Assembly (NCBI RefSeq): GCF_022606295.1
Contig: NZ_JAHHZS010000017.1
Coordinates: 42,563-106,562 of the forward strand
Length of the DNA: 64,000 nucleotides
Origin: Arthrobacter bambusae
GTDB lineage: Bacteria; Actinomycetota; Actinomycetes; Actinomycetales; Micrococcaceae
Reading direction: 5' to 3'
Within the stretch, counting starts at the first letter, position 1. Each line of letters starts with the position of its first letter. Below, in pieces: positions 47,388 through 56,471 of the stretch. The notes under the pieces were generated by a model that was not told the DNA's origin, searched no databases, and saw only the letters and a program-made list of their open reading frames with translations. Position numbers and translations under genes: made by a program.

Positions 47388-48620
47388 GTGGGGACGCAAA
47401 GGAAACGCAAGACCGGGAAGATTCTCGGAATCATCGGAATGTGTGCCGGCGTTGCGGCCGGAGGACTCGGTGTTGCAACCGCCCCTGATTGGCTGCAAAC
47501 AGCGGTTGAATCGGAAGCGGGAACGCCCCAGCGCACCGACGCCGGGCTCGGATCCGCAGTCGTGACGGCAGTGGAGTTGGGAATCACGCCCCTTGACGGT
47601 GCCCGCGAAGTGAATCCCGCCGTCGGGCCTTCCGTGAAGGCGGTGCACGGCACCCTGAAAGACGTTGAACTGGTGCCGGCCGCGGGTGGCAAAGCCGTCA
47701 GGGGAACCATCAGCGCCGACGGCAGCACGTGGTCCACGCTGGATCCCCTGGAGTTCAACACCGAATACCGCTACGGGTTTACCGTTGTTGACGGCGCGGG
47801 CCGGGAAACCCGGAAGACCCAGTCCTTCACCACGGTATCCACGGCCAACGAGGCCAATGCGGTGGTGTTCCCCCGCGATGGCTCCATCATGGGTTCAGGG
47901 CAGCCCATCGAAATCAACTTCAGCGAGCCCGTGGCGGATAAAGCCGCCATGGAAGAGGCCGTGAAGATCAGTGTTTCCTCGGGCCAGGAAGTGGCCTGGC
48001 GCTGGTACTCGGACCGGAAAGTGCGGATCCGCCCTGAAGCATTCTGGGCGGCCGACACGAGGGTCGCCGTGGACTTGCCCTTGTTCGGCAGGGACTTCGG
48101 CAGCGGAATGATCGGCAATTCCAACGTCAGGTCCACGTTCACGACCGGTCCGCAGCGGATAGCGGTCGTGGATGACGCCACCAAGGCCATGAAAGTGTAT
48201 TTCGACGGCGCACTCGTCAAGACTGCTCCTGTCACCCTCGGAAGCCCGGACTGGCTTTCGCCCACCGGCTACGCCGTGATCATGGAGCAGGAACGCCATT
48301 CCAGGTTCAATGCGGGCAGCATCGGCCTCAAACCCGGTGACAAGGGCTATTACGCGCCGCTCGTCGTCGAGCACGCCAACCGGCTCACGAACTCAGGGGT
48401 GTATGTGCACCAAGCGCTGCCCTCGGCGTACGGGGCCGTTGGCGTGGACAACGTCTCGCACGGCTGTGTTGGTCTGCTCCCTGACGACGCCGCCTGGTTC
48501 TTCAATAACATGCGGACAGGGGACGTGGTGCAGGTGCTGAACACCGGCGCCCCCGCAGTGGAACCGCTTGAAGGCTTCGGCGACTGGAACATTGACTGGA
48601 CACGCTACGCAAAGCGCTGA
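47388..48620 (+). CDS. L,D-transpeptidase with Ig-like domains (copy 2)
   Basis: 410 residues, clearly a paralogue of the preceding gene: signal anchor near residues 11-30, Ig-like region with the shared SFTTVSTANEANA and NFSEPVADKAAMEEAVKI segments, YkuD domain ending in SHGCVGLLPDDAAW, then EGFGDWNIDW. Its N-terminus is shorter and basic. GTG 47388 lies 116 nt after copy 1. A TAGACT box at 47331-47336 could give it its own promoter. Tandem duplication with sequence divergence suggests separate substrates or conditions. Confidence 0.92.
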   Translation: MGTQRKRKTGKILGIIGMCAGVAAGGLGVATAPDWLQTAVESEAGTPQRTDAGLGSAVVTAVELGITPLDGAREVNPAVGPSVKAVHGTLKDVELVPAAGGKAVRGTISADGSTWSTLDPLEFNTEYRYGFTVVDGAGRETRKTQSFTTVSTANEANAVVFPRDGSIMGSGQPIEINFSEPVADKAAMEEAVKISVSSGQEVAWRWYSDRKVRIRPEAFWAADTRVAVDLPLFGRDFGSGMIGNSNVRSTFTTGPQRIAVVDDATKAMKVYFDGALVKTAPVTLGSPDWLSPTGYAVIMEQERHSRFNAGSIGLKPGDKGYYAPLVVEHANRLTNSGVYVHQALPSAYGAVGVDNVSHGCVGLLPDDAAWFFNNMRTGDVVQVLNTGAPAVEPLEGFGDWNIDWTRYAKR

Positions 48621-48684
48621 GCGCTTCCGGAACGTGCCGCAGATGGCCCGACGGCGGTGCGCACCGTGGGTGCGCGCGTCTGCA

Positions 48685-49485
48685 CTAGCCCGTGAACGGG
48701 AGCTTGTTGAGTCGATCCCCGACGACGGCGCTGCGTTGTTCTGCGCGGCGCAGCCGTTCCAGGTCCCGGTTTCGCCGCTCGCCCAGTACTGCGTGCAAGT
48801 AGCCCTCCGGCGTTGTTCCGGGCGGGGGAGGCGGGGCGACGTACGCCGCCAGTTCCGTTGCGAGGGCTGCCGCCAGGCTGGCACGCGAGCGCGGAGCCAT
48901 CCGGGAAGCCTGCTGGATGAACTGCGAAGCCCGCCGCGCCGTGCCGTCCGGAACCCTGCCGATGTCCGCGAGTCCCACCCACGCCTGCAAGTACGGGGGC
49001 GCGTAGGCAAGGATTTTGGGTTCGGAAGGAACGCGCTGCCTGAGCGAATACGTACCGGCCACAACGTCTCCCAGCCTCTTCGACTTGCCGTTGAACAGCG
49101 CGACGGCGATCGCCAATCCGCCGAACGTTGCGTAGATCTCCAGGAAACCAATCAACCCGCGGATCACCGCGTGCCGGAAACGGATGGATCCGCCGTCGTC
49201 GCGCACGATCCGGAGCCCCGTGGCCAACTTGCCCAGCGAGCGGCCGCGGCTCAGCGTTTCCACCGCAACGGGGACGACCACGAGGCACAGCACCACGCTG
49301 GACAAGGCCATGGCACGGCCCGCTGCCGCGTCCACATCCGGCGCCACCATACCGAGCAGGAACAACAGGCCGAGCAACAAAACAACCTGAACCAGGACGT
49401 CGAGCATAAGCCCGAGCGCCCTTGCCCCGAATGACGCCGGCCGCAGTTCGAGGACCACGGCCTCGCCGGTAATGATCGAACTCAA
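48685..49485 (-). CDS. RDD family membrane protein
   Basis: About 266 residues. The RDD domain (FGARALGLMLDVLVQVVLLL, GRSLGKLATGLRIVRDDGGS, KRLGDVVAGTY) spans the first 155 residues with three to four membrane helices, then a cytoplasmic Arg/Ala-rich tail. TTG 49485 (MSSIITGEAVV) matches the usual N-terminus; TTG 49497 would add four residues. Divergent from spoIIM; in M. tuberculosis these two sit together with moxR-DUF58 (Rv3692-Rv3695), but here that set is 7 kb away. Confidence 0.87.
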   Translation of the reverse strand: MSSIITGEAVVLELRPASFGARALGLMLDVLVQVVLLLGLLFLLGMVAPDVDAAAGRAMALSSVVLCLVVVPVAVETLSRGRSLGKLATGLRIVRDDGGSIRFRHAVIRGLIGFLEIYATFGGLAIAVALFNGKSKRLGDVVAGTYSLRQRVPSEPKILAYAPPYLQAWVGLADIGRVPDGTARRASQFIQQASRMAPRSRASLAAALATELAAYVAPPPPPGTTPEGYLHAVLGERRNRDLERLRRAEQRSAVVGDRLNKLPFTG

Positions 49486-49612
49486 GCCCGCCCCCAAGCC
49501 TTGCCACGATGTCCGCAGGACCGGACGGCTCCCGCTGGATCGAGTCTAGCGGCGGCAACGGCCGTGGAGCAGGGTTTGCTGGGATGTGGGACTGTTTGGC
49601 GAAGGTTGGGAT

Positions 49613-49618
49613 TAGGGT
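49613..49618 (+). promoter_or_regulatory. Putative -10 box of leaderless SpoIIM-family mRNA
   Basis: TAGGGT, 6 nt before the GTG at 49625. Confidence 0.5.
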
Positions 49619-49624
49619 GGAGCC

Positions 49625-50617
49625 GTGGACATGGATGCCTTCTCTGTCGTGAACGGGACCAAATGGTCCCGTTTGCATGAGCTCGCGCACAAACGGCGCC
49701 TCGACGGCGGCGAAGCCGACGAGCTCCTGCGTTTGTACCAAGTGGTGTCATCACACTTGTCCCTCATTCGATCCGTGGCGCCGGAAAGCGCACTCTCGGC
49801 GTCCTTGTCGGCGGCCCTCGCGCAGGCCCGAACCCGCTTCACCGGGGCGAGATCGAACTTCATGGAAGACCTCGCCCGCTTTTTCGTGGTCTCCCTGCCG
49901 GCCGCGTTCTACCGCCTGCGGTGGCTCACGGTAGGGTGCGGGACGTTCTTCTGCCTTGTTGCCGCGGCCTACACGCTCTGGATCGGAACGTCGCCGGACG
50001 CTTTGCGGGCCCTGGGAAGCAGCGATGCCGTGAAGCAATACGTCGACCATGACTTCGTCGGCTACTACTCCGAGAACCCTGCTGCGTCCTTCGCCGGCGC
50101 CGTCTGGACGAACAATGCATGGATCGGCGCGCAGGCCGTGGCCCTGGGCATCACCGGATTCTGGGTGCCGTACACGCTGTTCGCAAATGCACAGGGGCTG
50201 GGGATTGCTGCGGGTGTGTTTGCCGCCACCGGCAAGATGGACGTGTTTTTCAGCTACATCCTGCCGCACGGCCTCATGGAGCTGACAGCCGTGTTCATCG
50301 CCTCCGCGGGCGGACTACGCATATTCTGGGCCATGGTTGCCCCGGGACCGCGGCGCAGGATGCAGGCAGTGGCGGACGAGGGGCGCTCCCTGATCACGGT
50401 GGCACTTGGCTTGGTGCTTGTCCTGTTCGTTTCGGGACTCGTCGAGGCCTTTGTGACGCCCAGCCCGCTTCCAGTGTGGGCCAAGATCCTGATCGGTTCG
50501 CTCGTTCTCGCGGCATACTGGGTCTATGCCTTGGTTCTGGGCGGACGGGCATTCCGCGCCGGCGCCACAGGCGACCTGGACGCAAACGACGCCGGTTACC
50601 GTGAGATAGCCGCCTGA
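49625..50617 (+). CDS. Stage II sporulation protein M family membrane protein
   Basis: 330 residues: a soluble N-terminal helical region of about 80 residues (WSRLHELAHKRRLDGGEADE), then five to six membrane helices with the SpoIIM-typical NNAWIGAQAVALGITGFW and HGLMELTAVFIASAGGL. The organism need not sporulate; in actinobacteria the gene travels with RDD and MoxR-DUF58 genes. GTG 49625 is preceded by a TAGGGT box at 6 nt; ATG 49631 is an alternative start. Confidence 0.9.
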   Translation: MDMDAFSVVNGTKWSRLHELAHKRRLDGGEADELLRLYQVVSSHLSLIRSVAPESALSASLSAALAQARTRFTGARSNFMEDLARFFVVSLPAAFYRLRWLTVGCGTFFCLVAAAYTLWIGTSPDALRALGSSDAVKQYVDHDFVGYYSENPAASFAGAVWTNNAWIGAQAVALGITGFWVPYTLFANAQGLGIAAGVFAATGKMDVFFSYILPHGLMELTAVFIASAGGLRIFWAMVAPGPRRRMQAVADEGRSLITVALGLVLVLFVSGLVEAFVTPSPLPVWAKILIGSLVLAAYWVYALVLGGRAFRAGATGDLDANDAGYREIAA

Positions 50618-50763
50618 CGGCGCCCGGGTCCGGCCGCAATCCGACGTCCGCCGGGGTGGCTCATCGTCTCTCCGCGAGGGCTGACGGTAGGCTCAAAGGC
50701 AGAGAAGATTGCCAGCGGACCGTTCCTGCTCCGGCATGTGAATCCTACGGAAGTGAAATCCAA

Positions 50764-51879
50764 GTGACCGAGAAGAGCCCGATCCCCAACGACCCGGACG
50801 CGGATATCCACGACGGCGGCGATGAGCCGGCCTTCGAATGGATGAAGCCCGCCCCCAAGTCCACGGCCGCTGACGCGCGCCCGGCAGGTGCTGCTGACGC
50901 ACCCCGGGACTCTTCGAAGCGGGCGCCCAAGGAAGGAAATGCGCCAGCCGAGCCCCTGGCAGGACAACAGCCGGAGAGCCGGGCCGACCGCAAAGCCGCA
51001 GAGGCTGCGGAGACCGGGCCGGAACCGGCCCTCTTCGCAGAGCCGCTGCCGACGTCGGCCCTTCAGGTCCGTCCCCCGGAAGCCGAGGTGGAACGCCGCA
51101 ACCACGAGCGGGAGCAGGCTGCCAACGCCAAGCCGCTGGCGCCGCGCATTTTCCAGGTCCTGCTGGCTGTCTTCTACCCCGTGGTCCTGCTGATACTCGC
51201 AATCCGCGCCGTGGCGAGCCCGCTGTTCCTGTGGGTGGAGTATTACCGGCCGGGATTCCCCGGCGACGGCTACGGCTTCAACGCCGATGACCGCATGACC
51301 TATGGTTCCTATGCGGTGGACTACCTGACCAACTGGTCCGGGCCACGATACTTGGGCGACCTCGTCAACCAGAACGGCGAGAAGCTGTTCAAGGAGGGCG
51401 AAGTTGCCCACATGGCCGACGTCAAGACCGTGATTCTCTCCGCCTTCGGCGCCGGTGCCCTCATGATCATCATTGGCATCATCGCAATGATCTATCTGCG
51501 CAAGCGGAGCACCGGCGGGATCCGCCGCGGACTGTTTGCCGGTTCGATCGTCACCTTGGTGCTCATTATCGGACTGGGCACGCTAGCGGCCTTGGGCTGG
51601 CAGCAGTTCTTCACGGACTTCCACCACATCTTCTTCGCCAACGGCACCTGGACCTTTGCGCTCGACGACACGTTGATCCGCTTGTTCCCGGGGCAGTACT
51701 GGATGGACTCCGGAATCGCGATCGGCGCTTTGGTCTTCCTCACGGCGCTGCTGACCCTCATCTTCACCTGGCCTACCCGCCGTCGTCGCGGACTTCCTCC
51801 CAGGAATGAAGCCGCTGCGGAAGACGCCGCGAACACTGACACGGAGGCTCCCGTGGAAACCGGCGTGCCGGAGAAGTAA
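50764..51879 (+). CDS. TIGR01906 (DUF1461) family membrane protein
   Basis: About 371 residues. The first 125 are hydrophilic, Pro/Ala/Glu-rich and probably disordered. Then come four or five membrane helices with the family's YYRPGFPGDGYGFNADDRM, LGDLVNQNGEKLFKEGEVAH and TWTFALDDTLIRLFPGQYWM segments. Function unknown. GTG 50764 was chosen for the upstream ggaagtga; the frame is open 36 codons further. It is followed by a very strong terminator. Confidence 0.85.
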   Translation: MTEKSPIPNDPDADIHDGGDEPAFEWMKPAPKSTAADARPAGAADAPRDSSKRAPKEGNAPAEPLAGQQPESRADRKAAEAAETGPEPALFAEPLPTSALQVRPPEAEVERRNHEREQAANAKPLAPRIFQVLLAVFYPVVLLILAIRAVASPLFLWVEYYRPGFPGDGYGFNADDRMTYGSYAVDYLTNWSGPRYLGDLVNQNGEKLFKEGEVAHMADVKTVILSAFGAGALMIIIGIIAMIYLRKRSTGGIRRGLFAGSIVTLVLIIGLGTLAALGWQQFFTDFHHIFFANGTWTFALDDTLIRLFPGQYWMDSGIAIGALVFLTALLTLIFTWPTRRRRGLPPRNEAAAEDAANTDTEAPVETGVPEK

Positions 51880-51900
51880 CACTTCGCCACCAACGAAAGA

Positions 51901-51940
51901 AGCGGCCCGCCCGGGAATCTCCAATCCCGGGCGGGCCGCT
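51901..51940. terminator. Bidirectional terminator
   Basis: Perfect 16-bp stem agcggcccgcccggga (51901-51916) and tcccgggcgggccgct (51925-51940), loop 8 nt, followed by cctttgtgtg; on the other strand a tctttcg follows. Located between convergent genes ending at 51879 and 51975. Confidence 0.85.
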
Positions 51941-51974
51941 CCTTTGTGTGTGCCCGCCCTTCGGAGCAGCCCCC

Positions 51975-53621
51975 TTAGATCCAGGAAGGCATCCACATGC
52001 GGATGTGCCAGTCCTGGTAGCTGATCACTTCCGCCGTCCAGACCGGATAGAAGAACGCCGACAACAGCACGGCAAGGACAACCACAAGGCCCACCAGGTA
52101 CAGGCCGGACCGGCGGCGCCACGGAGGAGCGTCACTCCTGCCCAGCACCAGGCCCAAGCCATAGACGAGGGCCAGGACCAGGAAAGGCTCGAAGGAGAGC
52201 GCATAGAAGTAGAACATGGTGCGCTCCGGGTACATGAACCAGGGCAGGTACCCCGCGGCGACGCCCGCCAGGATGGCCCCGGCCCGCCAGTCGCGGCGTC
52301 CGGCCCACCAGAACAGGACCACAAAGAGCGCGATCGTGGCACCCCACCAGACCACGGGGTTGCCGACGGACAGAATTGCCGAGGTGCAGTTGGGCAGGTC
52401 GCAGCCGGGCGTTCCCGGCTTGGGGGACTCGTAGTAGAACGACGTGGGGCGCCCCATGACGAGCCAGGTCCATGGACTGGCCGAATACGGGTGCGGCGAG
52501 CTGAGGCCCTGGTGGAAGTTGTAGGCCTGCACATGGTAATAGGCAAGGGAACGCAACGGCCCCGGAATCCAGCCCCAGGTGGCGGAGGGATTCGTGTCCG
52601 CCCAGTGCCGGTAATAGGCGTCCTTGGAGAGGAACCAGCCGGTCCACGTCGACAAATACACGGCACCGGCCACCGGGATCATGGTGAGGAATGCGGGAAT
52701 GCCGTCCTTGATGATTCCCGCGCTGGGCCAGCTCCGGATGCCCGCGATGCGCCGGGCGCTCATGTCCCAGAAGACGGTCATCAGGCCGAAACCGGCAACG
52801 AAGAACAGGGCCGACCACTTCGTGCCGACCGCCAAGCCGAGGCAGACGCCGGCCGCCAGCCGCCACCACCGGAATCCGAGCCACGGGCCCGAGGCGAGGT
52901 GCAACGCCGTCGGCCGTCCGTCCTTGGAAGCGGCTGCCAGCGCGGCAAGCCGTGCCGCCAGGCGCCGCCGGCCGTCGTCGCGATCCATCAGCAAGGCGCC
53001 AAAGGCTGCGAGCAGCCAAAACATCAGGAAGATGTCCAGCAGGGACGTCCGCGACATGACCAGGTGGTGGCCGTCGACGGCGAGCAGCAGCCCCGCGACC
53101 GCGCCCAGGATGTGGGAACGGAACAGCTTCAAGGCGATCAAGGCGATCAGGAAGATGGAGAGGGTGCCCGTCAGGGCGGCGGAGAACCGCCAGCCGAAGG
53201 AGTTGTCCGAACCGAAGAGCCACATCCCGAAGGCGATCATCCATTTCCCCACCGGGGGATGGACCACGTACTCGGGGGAGTTGAGCAGGACGTTGGGGTT
53301 GCCCGCATTGAAGGCGTCGTTGGCCTTGTCCGGCCAGCTGCGCTCGTATCCGCTGACCAGGAGCGAGTAGGCATCCTTGACGTAGTAGGTCTCGTCGAAG
53401 ACCAGGCTGTGCGGATCATCGAGGCGGACGAAACGCAGGATTCCGCCGATCACGGCCGTGATCGTGGGGATCAGCCAGAACCACAGCCTCAACGACGGCG
53501 GATAATCCCGCCAGCTTTGGATGCTGCCAATGAGCCGCGTCCGCAGGGCCTCGGCCGTAAAAGCCTCCCGGGGCCGTATCAACCAGGTTTGCGGGGCGGG
53601 GCGCACGGAGGTATCGGTCAC
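51975..53621 (-). CDS. Dolichyl-phosphate-mannose--protein mannosyltransferase (PMT, GT39)
   Basis: 548 residues with about 11 membrane helices. The catalytic first loop holds the acidic pair in SLVFDETYYVKDAYSLL, and HPPVGKWMIAFGMWLFG is also typical. It transfers mannose from polyprenyl-P-mannose to secreted proteins during Sec export, as Rv1002c does. The GTG has a TAGCAT box 7 nt upstream. Divergent from rsmI exactly as in M. tuberculosis (Rv1002c/Rv1003). Secreted L,D-transpeptidases and RpfB are possible targets. Confidence 0.93.
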   Translation of the reverse strand: MTDTSVRPAPQTWLIRPREAFTAEALRTRLIGSIQSWRDYPPSLRLWFWLIPTITAVIGGILRFVRLDDPHSLVFDETYYVKDAYSLLVSGYERSWPDKANDAFNAGNPNVLLNSPEYVVHPPVGKWMIAFGMWLFGSDNSFGWRFSAALTGTLSIFLIALIALKLFRSHILGAVAGLLLAVDGHHLVMSRTSLLDIFLMFWLLAAFGALLMDRDDGRRRLAARLAALAAASKDGRPTALHLASGPWLGFRWWRLAAGVCLGLAVGTKWSALFFVAGFGLMTVFWDMSARRIAGIRSWPSAGIIKDGIPAFLTMIPVAGAVYLSTWTGWFLSKDAYYRHWADTNPSATWGWIPGPLRSLAYYHVQAYNFHQGLSSPHPYSASPWTWLVMGRPTSFYYESPKPGTPGCDLPNCTSAILSVGNPVVWWGATIALFVVLFWWAGRRDWRAGAILAGVAAGYLPWFMYPERTMFYFYALSFEPFLVLALVYGLGLVLGRSDAPPWRRRSGLYLVGLVVVLAVLLSAFFYPVWTAEVISYQDWHIRMWMPSWI

Positions 53622-53628
53622 TCAGCCC

Positions 53629-53634
53629 ATGCTA
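53629..53634 (-). promoter_or_regulatory. Putative -10 box of leaderless PMT mRNA
   Basis: TAGCAT on the minus strand, 7 nt before the GTG at 53621. Confidence 0.5.
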
Positions 53635-53677
53635 CCTTTCGGCTCCGGTAGCTCACTGAAAGCCGCAGCCGGGGCAT

Positions 53678-53683
53678 TAGGCT
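53678..53683 (+). promoter_or_regulatory. Putative -10 box of leaderless rsmI mRNA
   Basis: TAGGCT, 6 nt before the GTG at 53690. Confidence 0.5.
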
Positions 53684-53689
53684 TGTTGG

Positions 53690-54613
53690 GTGACTGAACA
53701 GCTGAGCTCCCCGGATGAAACCACCGTTCCCGACCCGGCGGAGCCCCTCGAGGAGCAGGCTCTTCCCGTGCTGCCCGACGGCGTAGGCCGGATCGTGCTG
53801 GCCGCCACCCCCATCGGCAACGTCGGCGATGCCTCCAGCAGGCTCATCGAGTTGTTGCAGACGGCCGACATCGTCGCCGCGGAAGACACCCGGCGCCTGC
53901 ACCGGCTGGTCCAGTCGCTCGGCATCACCGTGTCCGGCCGCGTCATCAGCTACCACGAGCACAACGAGGCCGCCAAGACCGAGGAACTGCTGGATCACGT
54001 GCGGGCCGGCAAGACCATCATCATGGTGAGCGACGCCGGCATGCCCGCAGTGTCCGACCCCGGCTTCCGCCTCGTGGAGGGAGCCGTGGCGGCCGGGCTC
54101 TTCGTCACAGCCTTCCCGGGCCCGTCCGCCGTCTTGACGGCGCTGGCGCTCTCGGGGCTGCCCACGGACCGTTTCTGTTTCGAGGGATTCCTGCCGCGCA
54201 AAGCCGGAGAACGCAGCTCCCGGCTTGCGGACCTGGCCGACGAACGGCGGACGATGGTGTTTTTCGAGGCACCGCACCGGCTTGAGCCCATGCTCCGCGC
54301 CCTGCACGAGCGGTTTGGTTCTGACCGCCGCATCGCGGTCTGCCGTGAATTGACGAAGACCTACGAGGAGGTCATCAGGGGAACCGTCCGGGAATTGCTG
54401 GAGTGGGCCGAGAACAACGAGGTCCGCGGCGAGATCGCCGTCGTCGTGGCCGGCGCCCCCGAACAGGCGCCAGGCAAGCCCGAAGACCATGTTGCCGCGG
54501 TCAATGAACTCATTGCACAAGGCATCAGGCTCAAGGAAGCCGTGGCGGCGGTGGCCGAGGAGGCCCGCATCAGCAAGCGCGAGCTCTACTCCGCTGTGCT
54601 CGCGGCGCGTTAA
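53690..54613 (+). CDS. rsmI: 16S rRNA (cytidine(1402)-2'-O)-methyltransferase
   Basis: 307 residues, tetrapyrrole-methylase fold. ATPIGNVGDASSRLIELL and DIVAAEDTRRLHRLV at the start, MVSDAGMPAVSDPGFRLVE and FPGPSAVLTALALSGLP in the middle are the family blocks that bind SAM. It modifies C1402 in the decoding centre. The N-terminal 30 residues before the fold are acidic and variable. A TAGGCT box sits 6 nt before GTG 53690. The 3' end carries a 14-bp direct repeat. Confidence 0.95.
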   Translation: MTEQLSSPDETTVPDPAEPLEEQALPVLPDGVGRIVLAATPIGNVGDASSRLIELLQTADIVAAEDTRRLHRLVQSLGITVSGRVISYHEHNEAAKTEELLDHVRAGKTIIMVSDAGMPAVSDPGFRLVEGAVAAGLFVTAFPGPSAVLTALALSGLPTDRFCFEGFLPRKAGERSSRLADLADERRTMVFFEAPHRLEPMLRALHERFGSDRRIAVCRELTKTYEEVIRGTVRELLEWAENNEVRGEIAVVVAGAPEQAPGKPEDHVAAVNELIAQGIRLKEAVAAVAEEARISKRELYSAVLAAR

Positions 54614-54631
54614 GGCCGTGCTCGCGGCGCG
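54596..54631. repeat. 14-bp direct repeat at the rsmI 3' end
   Basis: gtgctcgcggcgcg at 54596-54609 recurs at 54618-54631, 22 bp apart, spanning the rsmI stop codon; probably a small slippage duplication. Confidence 0.7.
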
Positions 54632-54823
54632 GTAGTGCCGTACTGGCGGGTGCGGTGGCTTCCGCCTCACCAGGGGCTGTGCAACTGCACAAACTCCACC
54701 CCCCGCGGCAGTGCGCGAAGGCGTAGACACTGCTTCGCGGCGGGCAGTACCGTGACAGTAATTCCACAAAAATCAAGTGTTGGTGCATCCCTACAAGCTG
54801 CGCTGACTGACGAAGGAGTCACT

Positions 54824-56305
54824 GTGACTGTTACCGCCGATCGCGAAAGCGAACTTCTCGCATCCGTTCCCACGGGGCTGCTCATCAACGGCCAGTGGCT
54901 GCCTGCGGCATCCGGCAAGACGTTCGACGTCGAGGATCCCTCCACCGGCAAGGTGCTCGTGAGTATTTCCGACGCCGGAGTGGAAGACGGCGCCGCGGCG
55001 ATGGACGCCGCCGCAGCCGCGCAGGCCTCCTGGGCCCGTACGGCTCCCCGCGAGCGTGGCGAAATCCTGCGCCGCGCGTTCGAGCTGGTCACGGCGCGCG
55101 CAGAAGACTTCGCGCTGCTCATGACCCTGGAAATGGGCAAGCCCTTGGCCGAAGCCCGCGGCGAAGTAGCTTATGGTGCCGAGTTCCTGCGCTGGTTCTC
55201 CGAGGAAGCCGTCCGCGTCAGCGGCCGCTATTCCGCGGCTCCGGACGGCAAGAACCGCATCCTGGTCCAGAAGAAGCCCGTTGGTCCCTGCCTGCTGATC
55301 ACGCCGTGGAACTTCCCGCTGGCCATGGCTACCCGCAAGATCGCCCCCGCGGTGGCTGCCGGCTGCACCATGGTCCTCAAGCCCGCCAACCTGACCCCGC
55401 TGACCAGCCTGCTCTTCGCGCAGGTCATGCAGGAAGCCGGCCTCCCCGCAGGTGTGCTCAACGTCATCCAGACCTCCACGGCAGGCGCAGTCACCGGGCC
55501 CCTCATCAAGGACGACCGCCTGCGCAAGATCTCCTTCACGGGCTCCACCGCCGTCGGGCAGTCCCTCATGCGCGAAGCCGCGGACAAGGTCCTGCGCAGC
55601 TCCATGGAGCTCGGCGGCAACGCGCCGTTCGTGGTCTTCGAGGACGCTGACCTGGACAAGGCCGTCGAAGGCGCCGTCGCGGCCAAGATGCGCAACATGG
55701 GCGAGGCTTGCACTGCAGCCAACCGCTTCATTGTGCACGACTCCATCGCTGACGCCTTCGCCGACAAGTTCGCTGCCAAGATCTCGGCACTCAACACCGC
55801 GCGCGGCACCGAGCCGGACTCAACGGTCGGCCCGCTGATCGACGGCAAGGCCCGCAACGGGGTGCATGCACTCGTGTCCGACGCCGTCGCCAACGGCGCG
55901 ATTGCCGTCACCGGCGGCGCCCCGGTGGACGGCCCGGGCTACTTCTACCAGCCCACCGTGCTCAAGAACGTGTCCGCGGACGCCCGCATCCTGAAGGAAG
56001 AGATCTTCGGACCTGTTGCCCCGATCATCACGTTCAAGAGCGAAGACGAGGCAATCAACCTGGCCAACAACACCGAGTACGGGCTGGTCGCCTATGTCTA
56101 CACCAAGGACCTGAACCGTGGACTGCGCGTCAGCGAAAGGATCGAGACCGGCATGCTCGGCCTCAACGCCGGCGTCATCTCCAACGCCGCAGCACCGTTC
56201 GGCGGCGTGAAGCAGTCCGGGCTGGGCCGTGAAGGCGGATTCGAAGGCATCGAGGAATACCTCACCACACAGTACGTCGGCATCGCGGATCCGTACGCCG
56301 ACTAG
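54824..56305 (+). CDS. gabD: NAD(P)-dependent succinate-semialdehyde dehydrogenase
   Basis: About 493 residues, ALDH superfamily. It shows the cofactor motif PWNFPLAMATRKIAPAVAAG, FTGSTAVGQ, the general base in SMELGGNAPFVV and the catalytic cysteine in GEACTAANRF. The C-terminal QSGLGREGGFEGIEEYL is characteristic of SSADH-type enzymes of GABA degradation. GTG 54824 has a perfect aaggag 5 nt upstream; the frame is open 63 codons further without support. No GABA transaminase gene is adjacent. Confidence 0.92.
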   Translation: MTVTADRESELLASVPTGLLINGQWLPAASGKTFDVEDPSTGKVLVSISDAGVEDGAAAMDAAAAAQASWARTAPRERGEILRRAFELVTARAEDFALLMTLEMGKPLAEARGEVAYGAEFLRWFSEEAVRVSGRYSAAPDGKNRILVQKKPVGPCLLITPWNFPLAMATRKIAPAVAAGCTMVLKPANLTPLTSLLFAQVMQEAGLPAGVLNVIQTSTAGAVTGPLIKDDRLRKISFTGSTAVGQSLMREAADKVLRSSMELGGNAPFVVFEDADLDKAVEGAVAAKMRNMGEACTAANRFIVHDSIADAFADKFAAKISALNTARGTEPDSTVGPLIDGKARNGVHALVSDAVANGAIAVTGGAPVDGPGYFYQPTVLKNVSADARILKEEIFGPVAPIITFKSEDEAINLANNTEYGLVAYVYTKDLNRGLRVSERIETGMLGLNAGVISNAAAPFGGVKQSGLGREGGFEGIEEYLTTQYVGIADPYAD

Positions 56306-56353
56306 TAGAACTTCGGCGGACCTCTCGCAACGGGGAACTGCCGTTGAGTGAAG

Positions 56354-56391
56354 GGCAGGGCACTGGAACATTTGGGTTCCGGTGCCCTGCC
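56354..56391 (+). terminator. Terminator after gabD
   Basis: 16-bp stem ggcagggcactggaac (56354-56369) and gttccggtgccctgcc (56376-56391) with one G-T pair, loop 6 nt, followed by tttg. Confidence 0.8.
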
Positions 56392-56405
56392 TTTGCCGTT
56401 CCAAG

Positions 56406-56471
56406 CCCAACTGACTCGCATTTGTTGTCGTTTTCGAGGCCCATAACGACATCTAATGCGAGCTAGTTGGG
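56406..56471. repeat. Palindromic element, decayed copy 2
   Basis: The left arm 56406-56432 differs from copy 1 (12502-12528) by one base; the right arm 56445-56471 differs from copy 1's right arm by about five, so the stem is imperfect. The 12-nt loop resembles the reverse complement of copy 1's loop, implying opposite orientation. It ends directly against the stop codon of the transglutaminase gene and lies between convergent genes. Confidence 0.85.
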
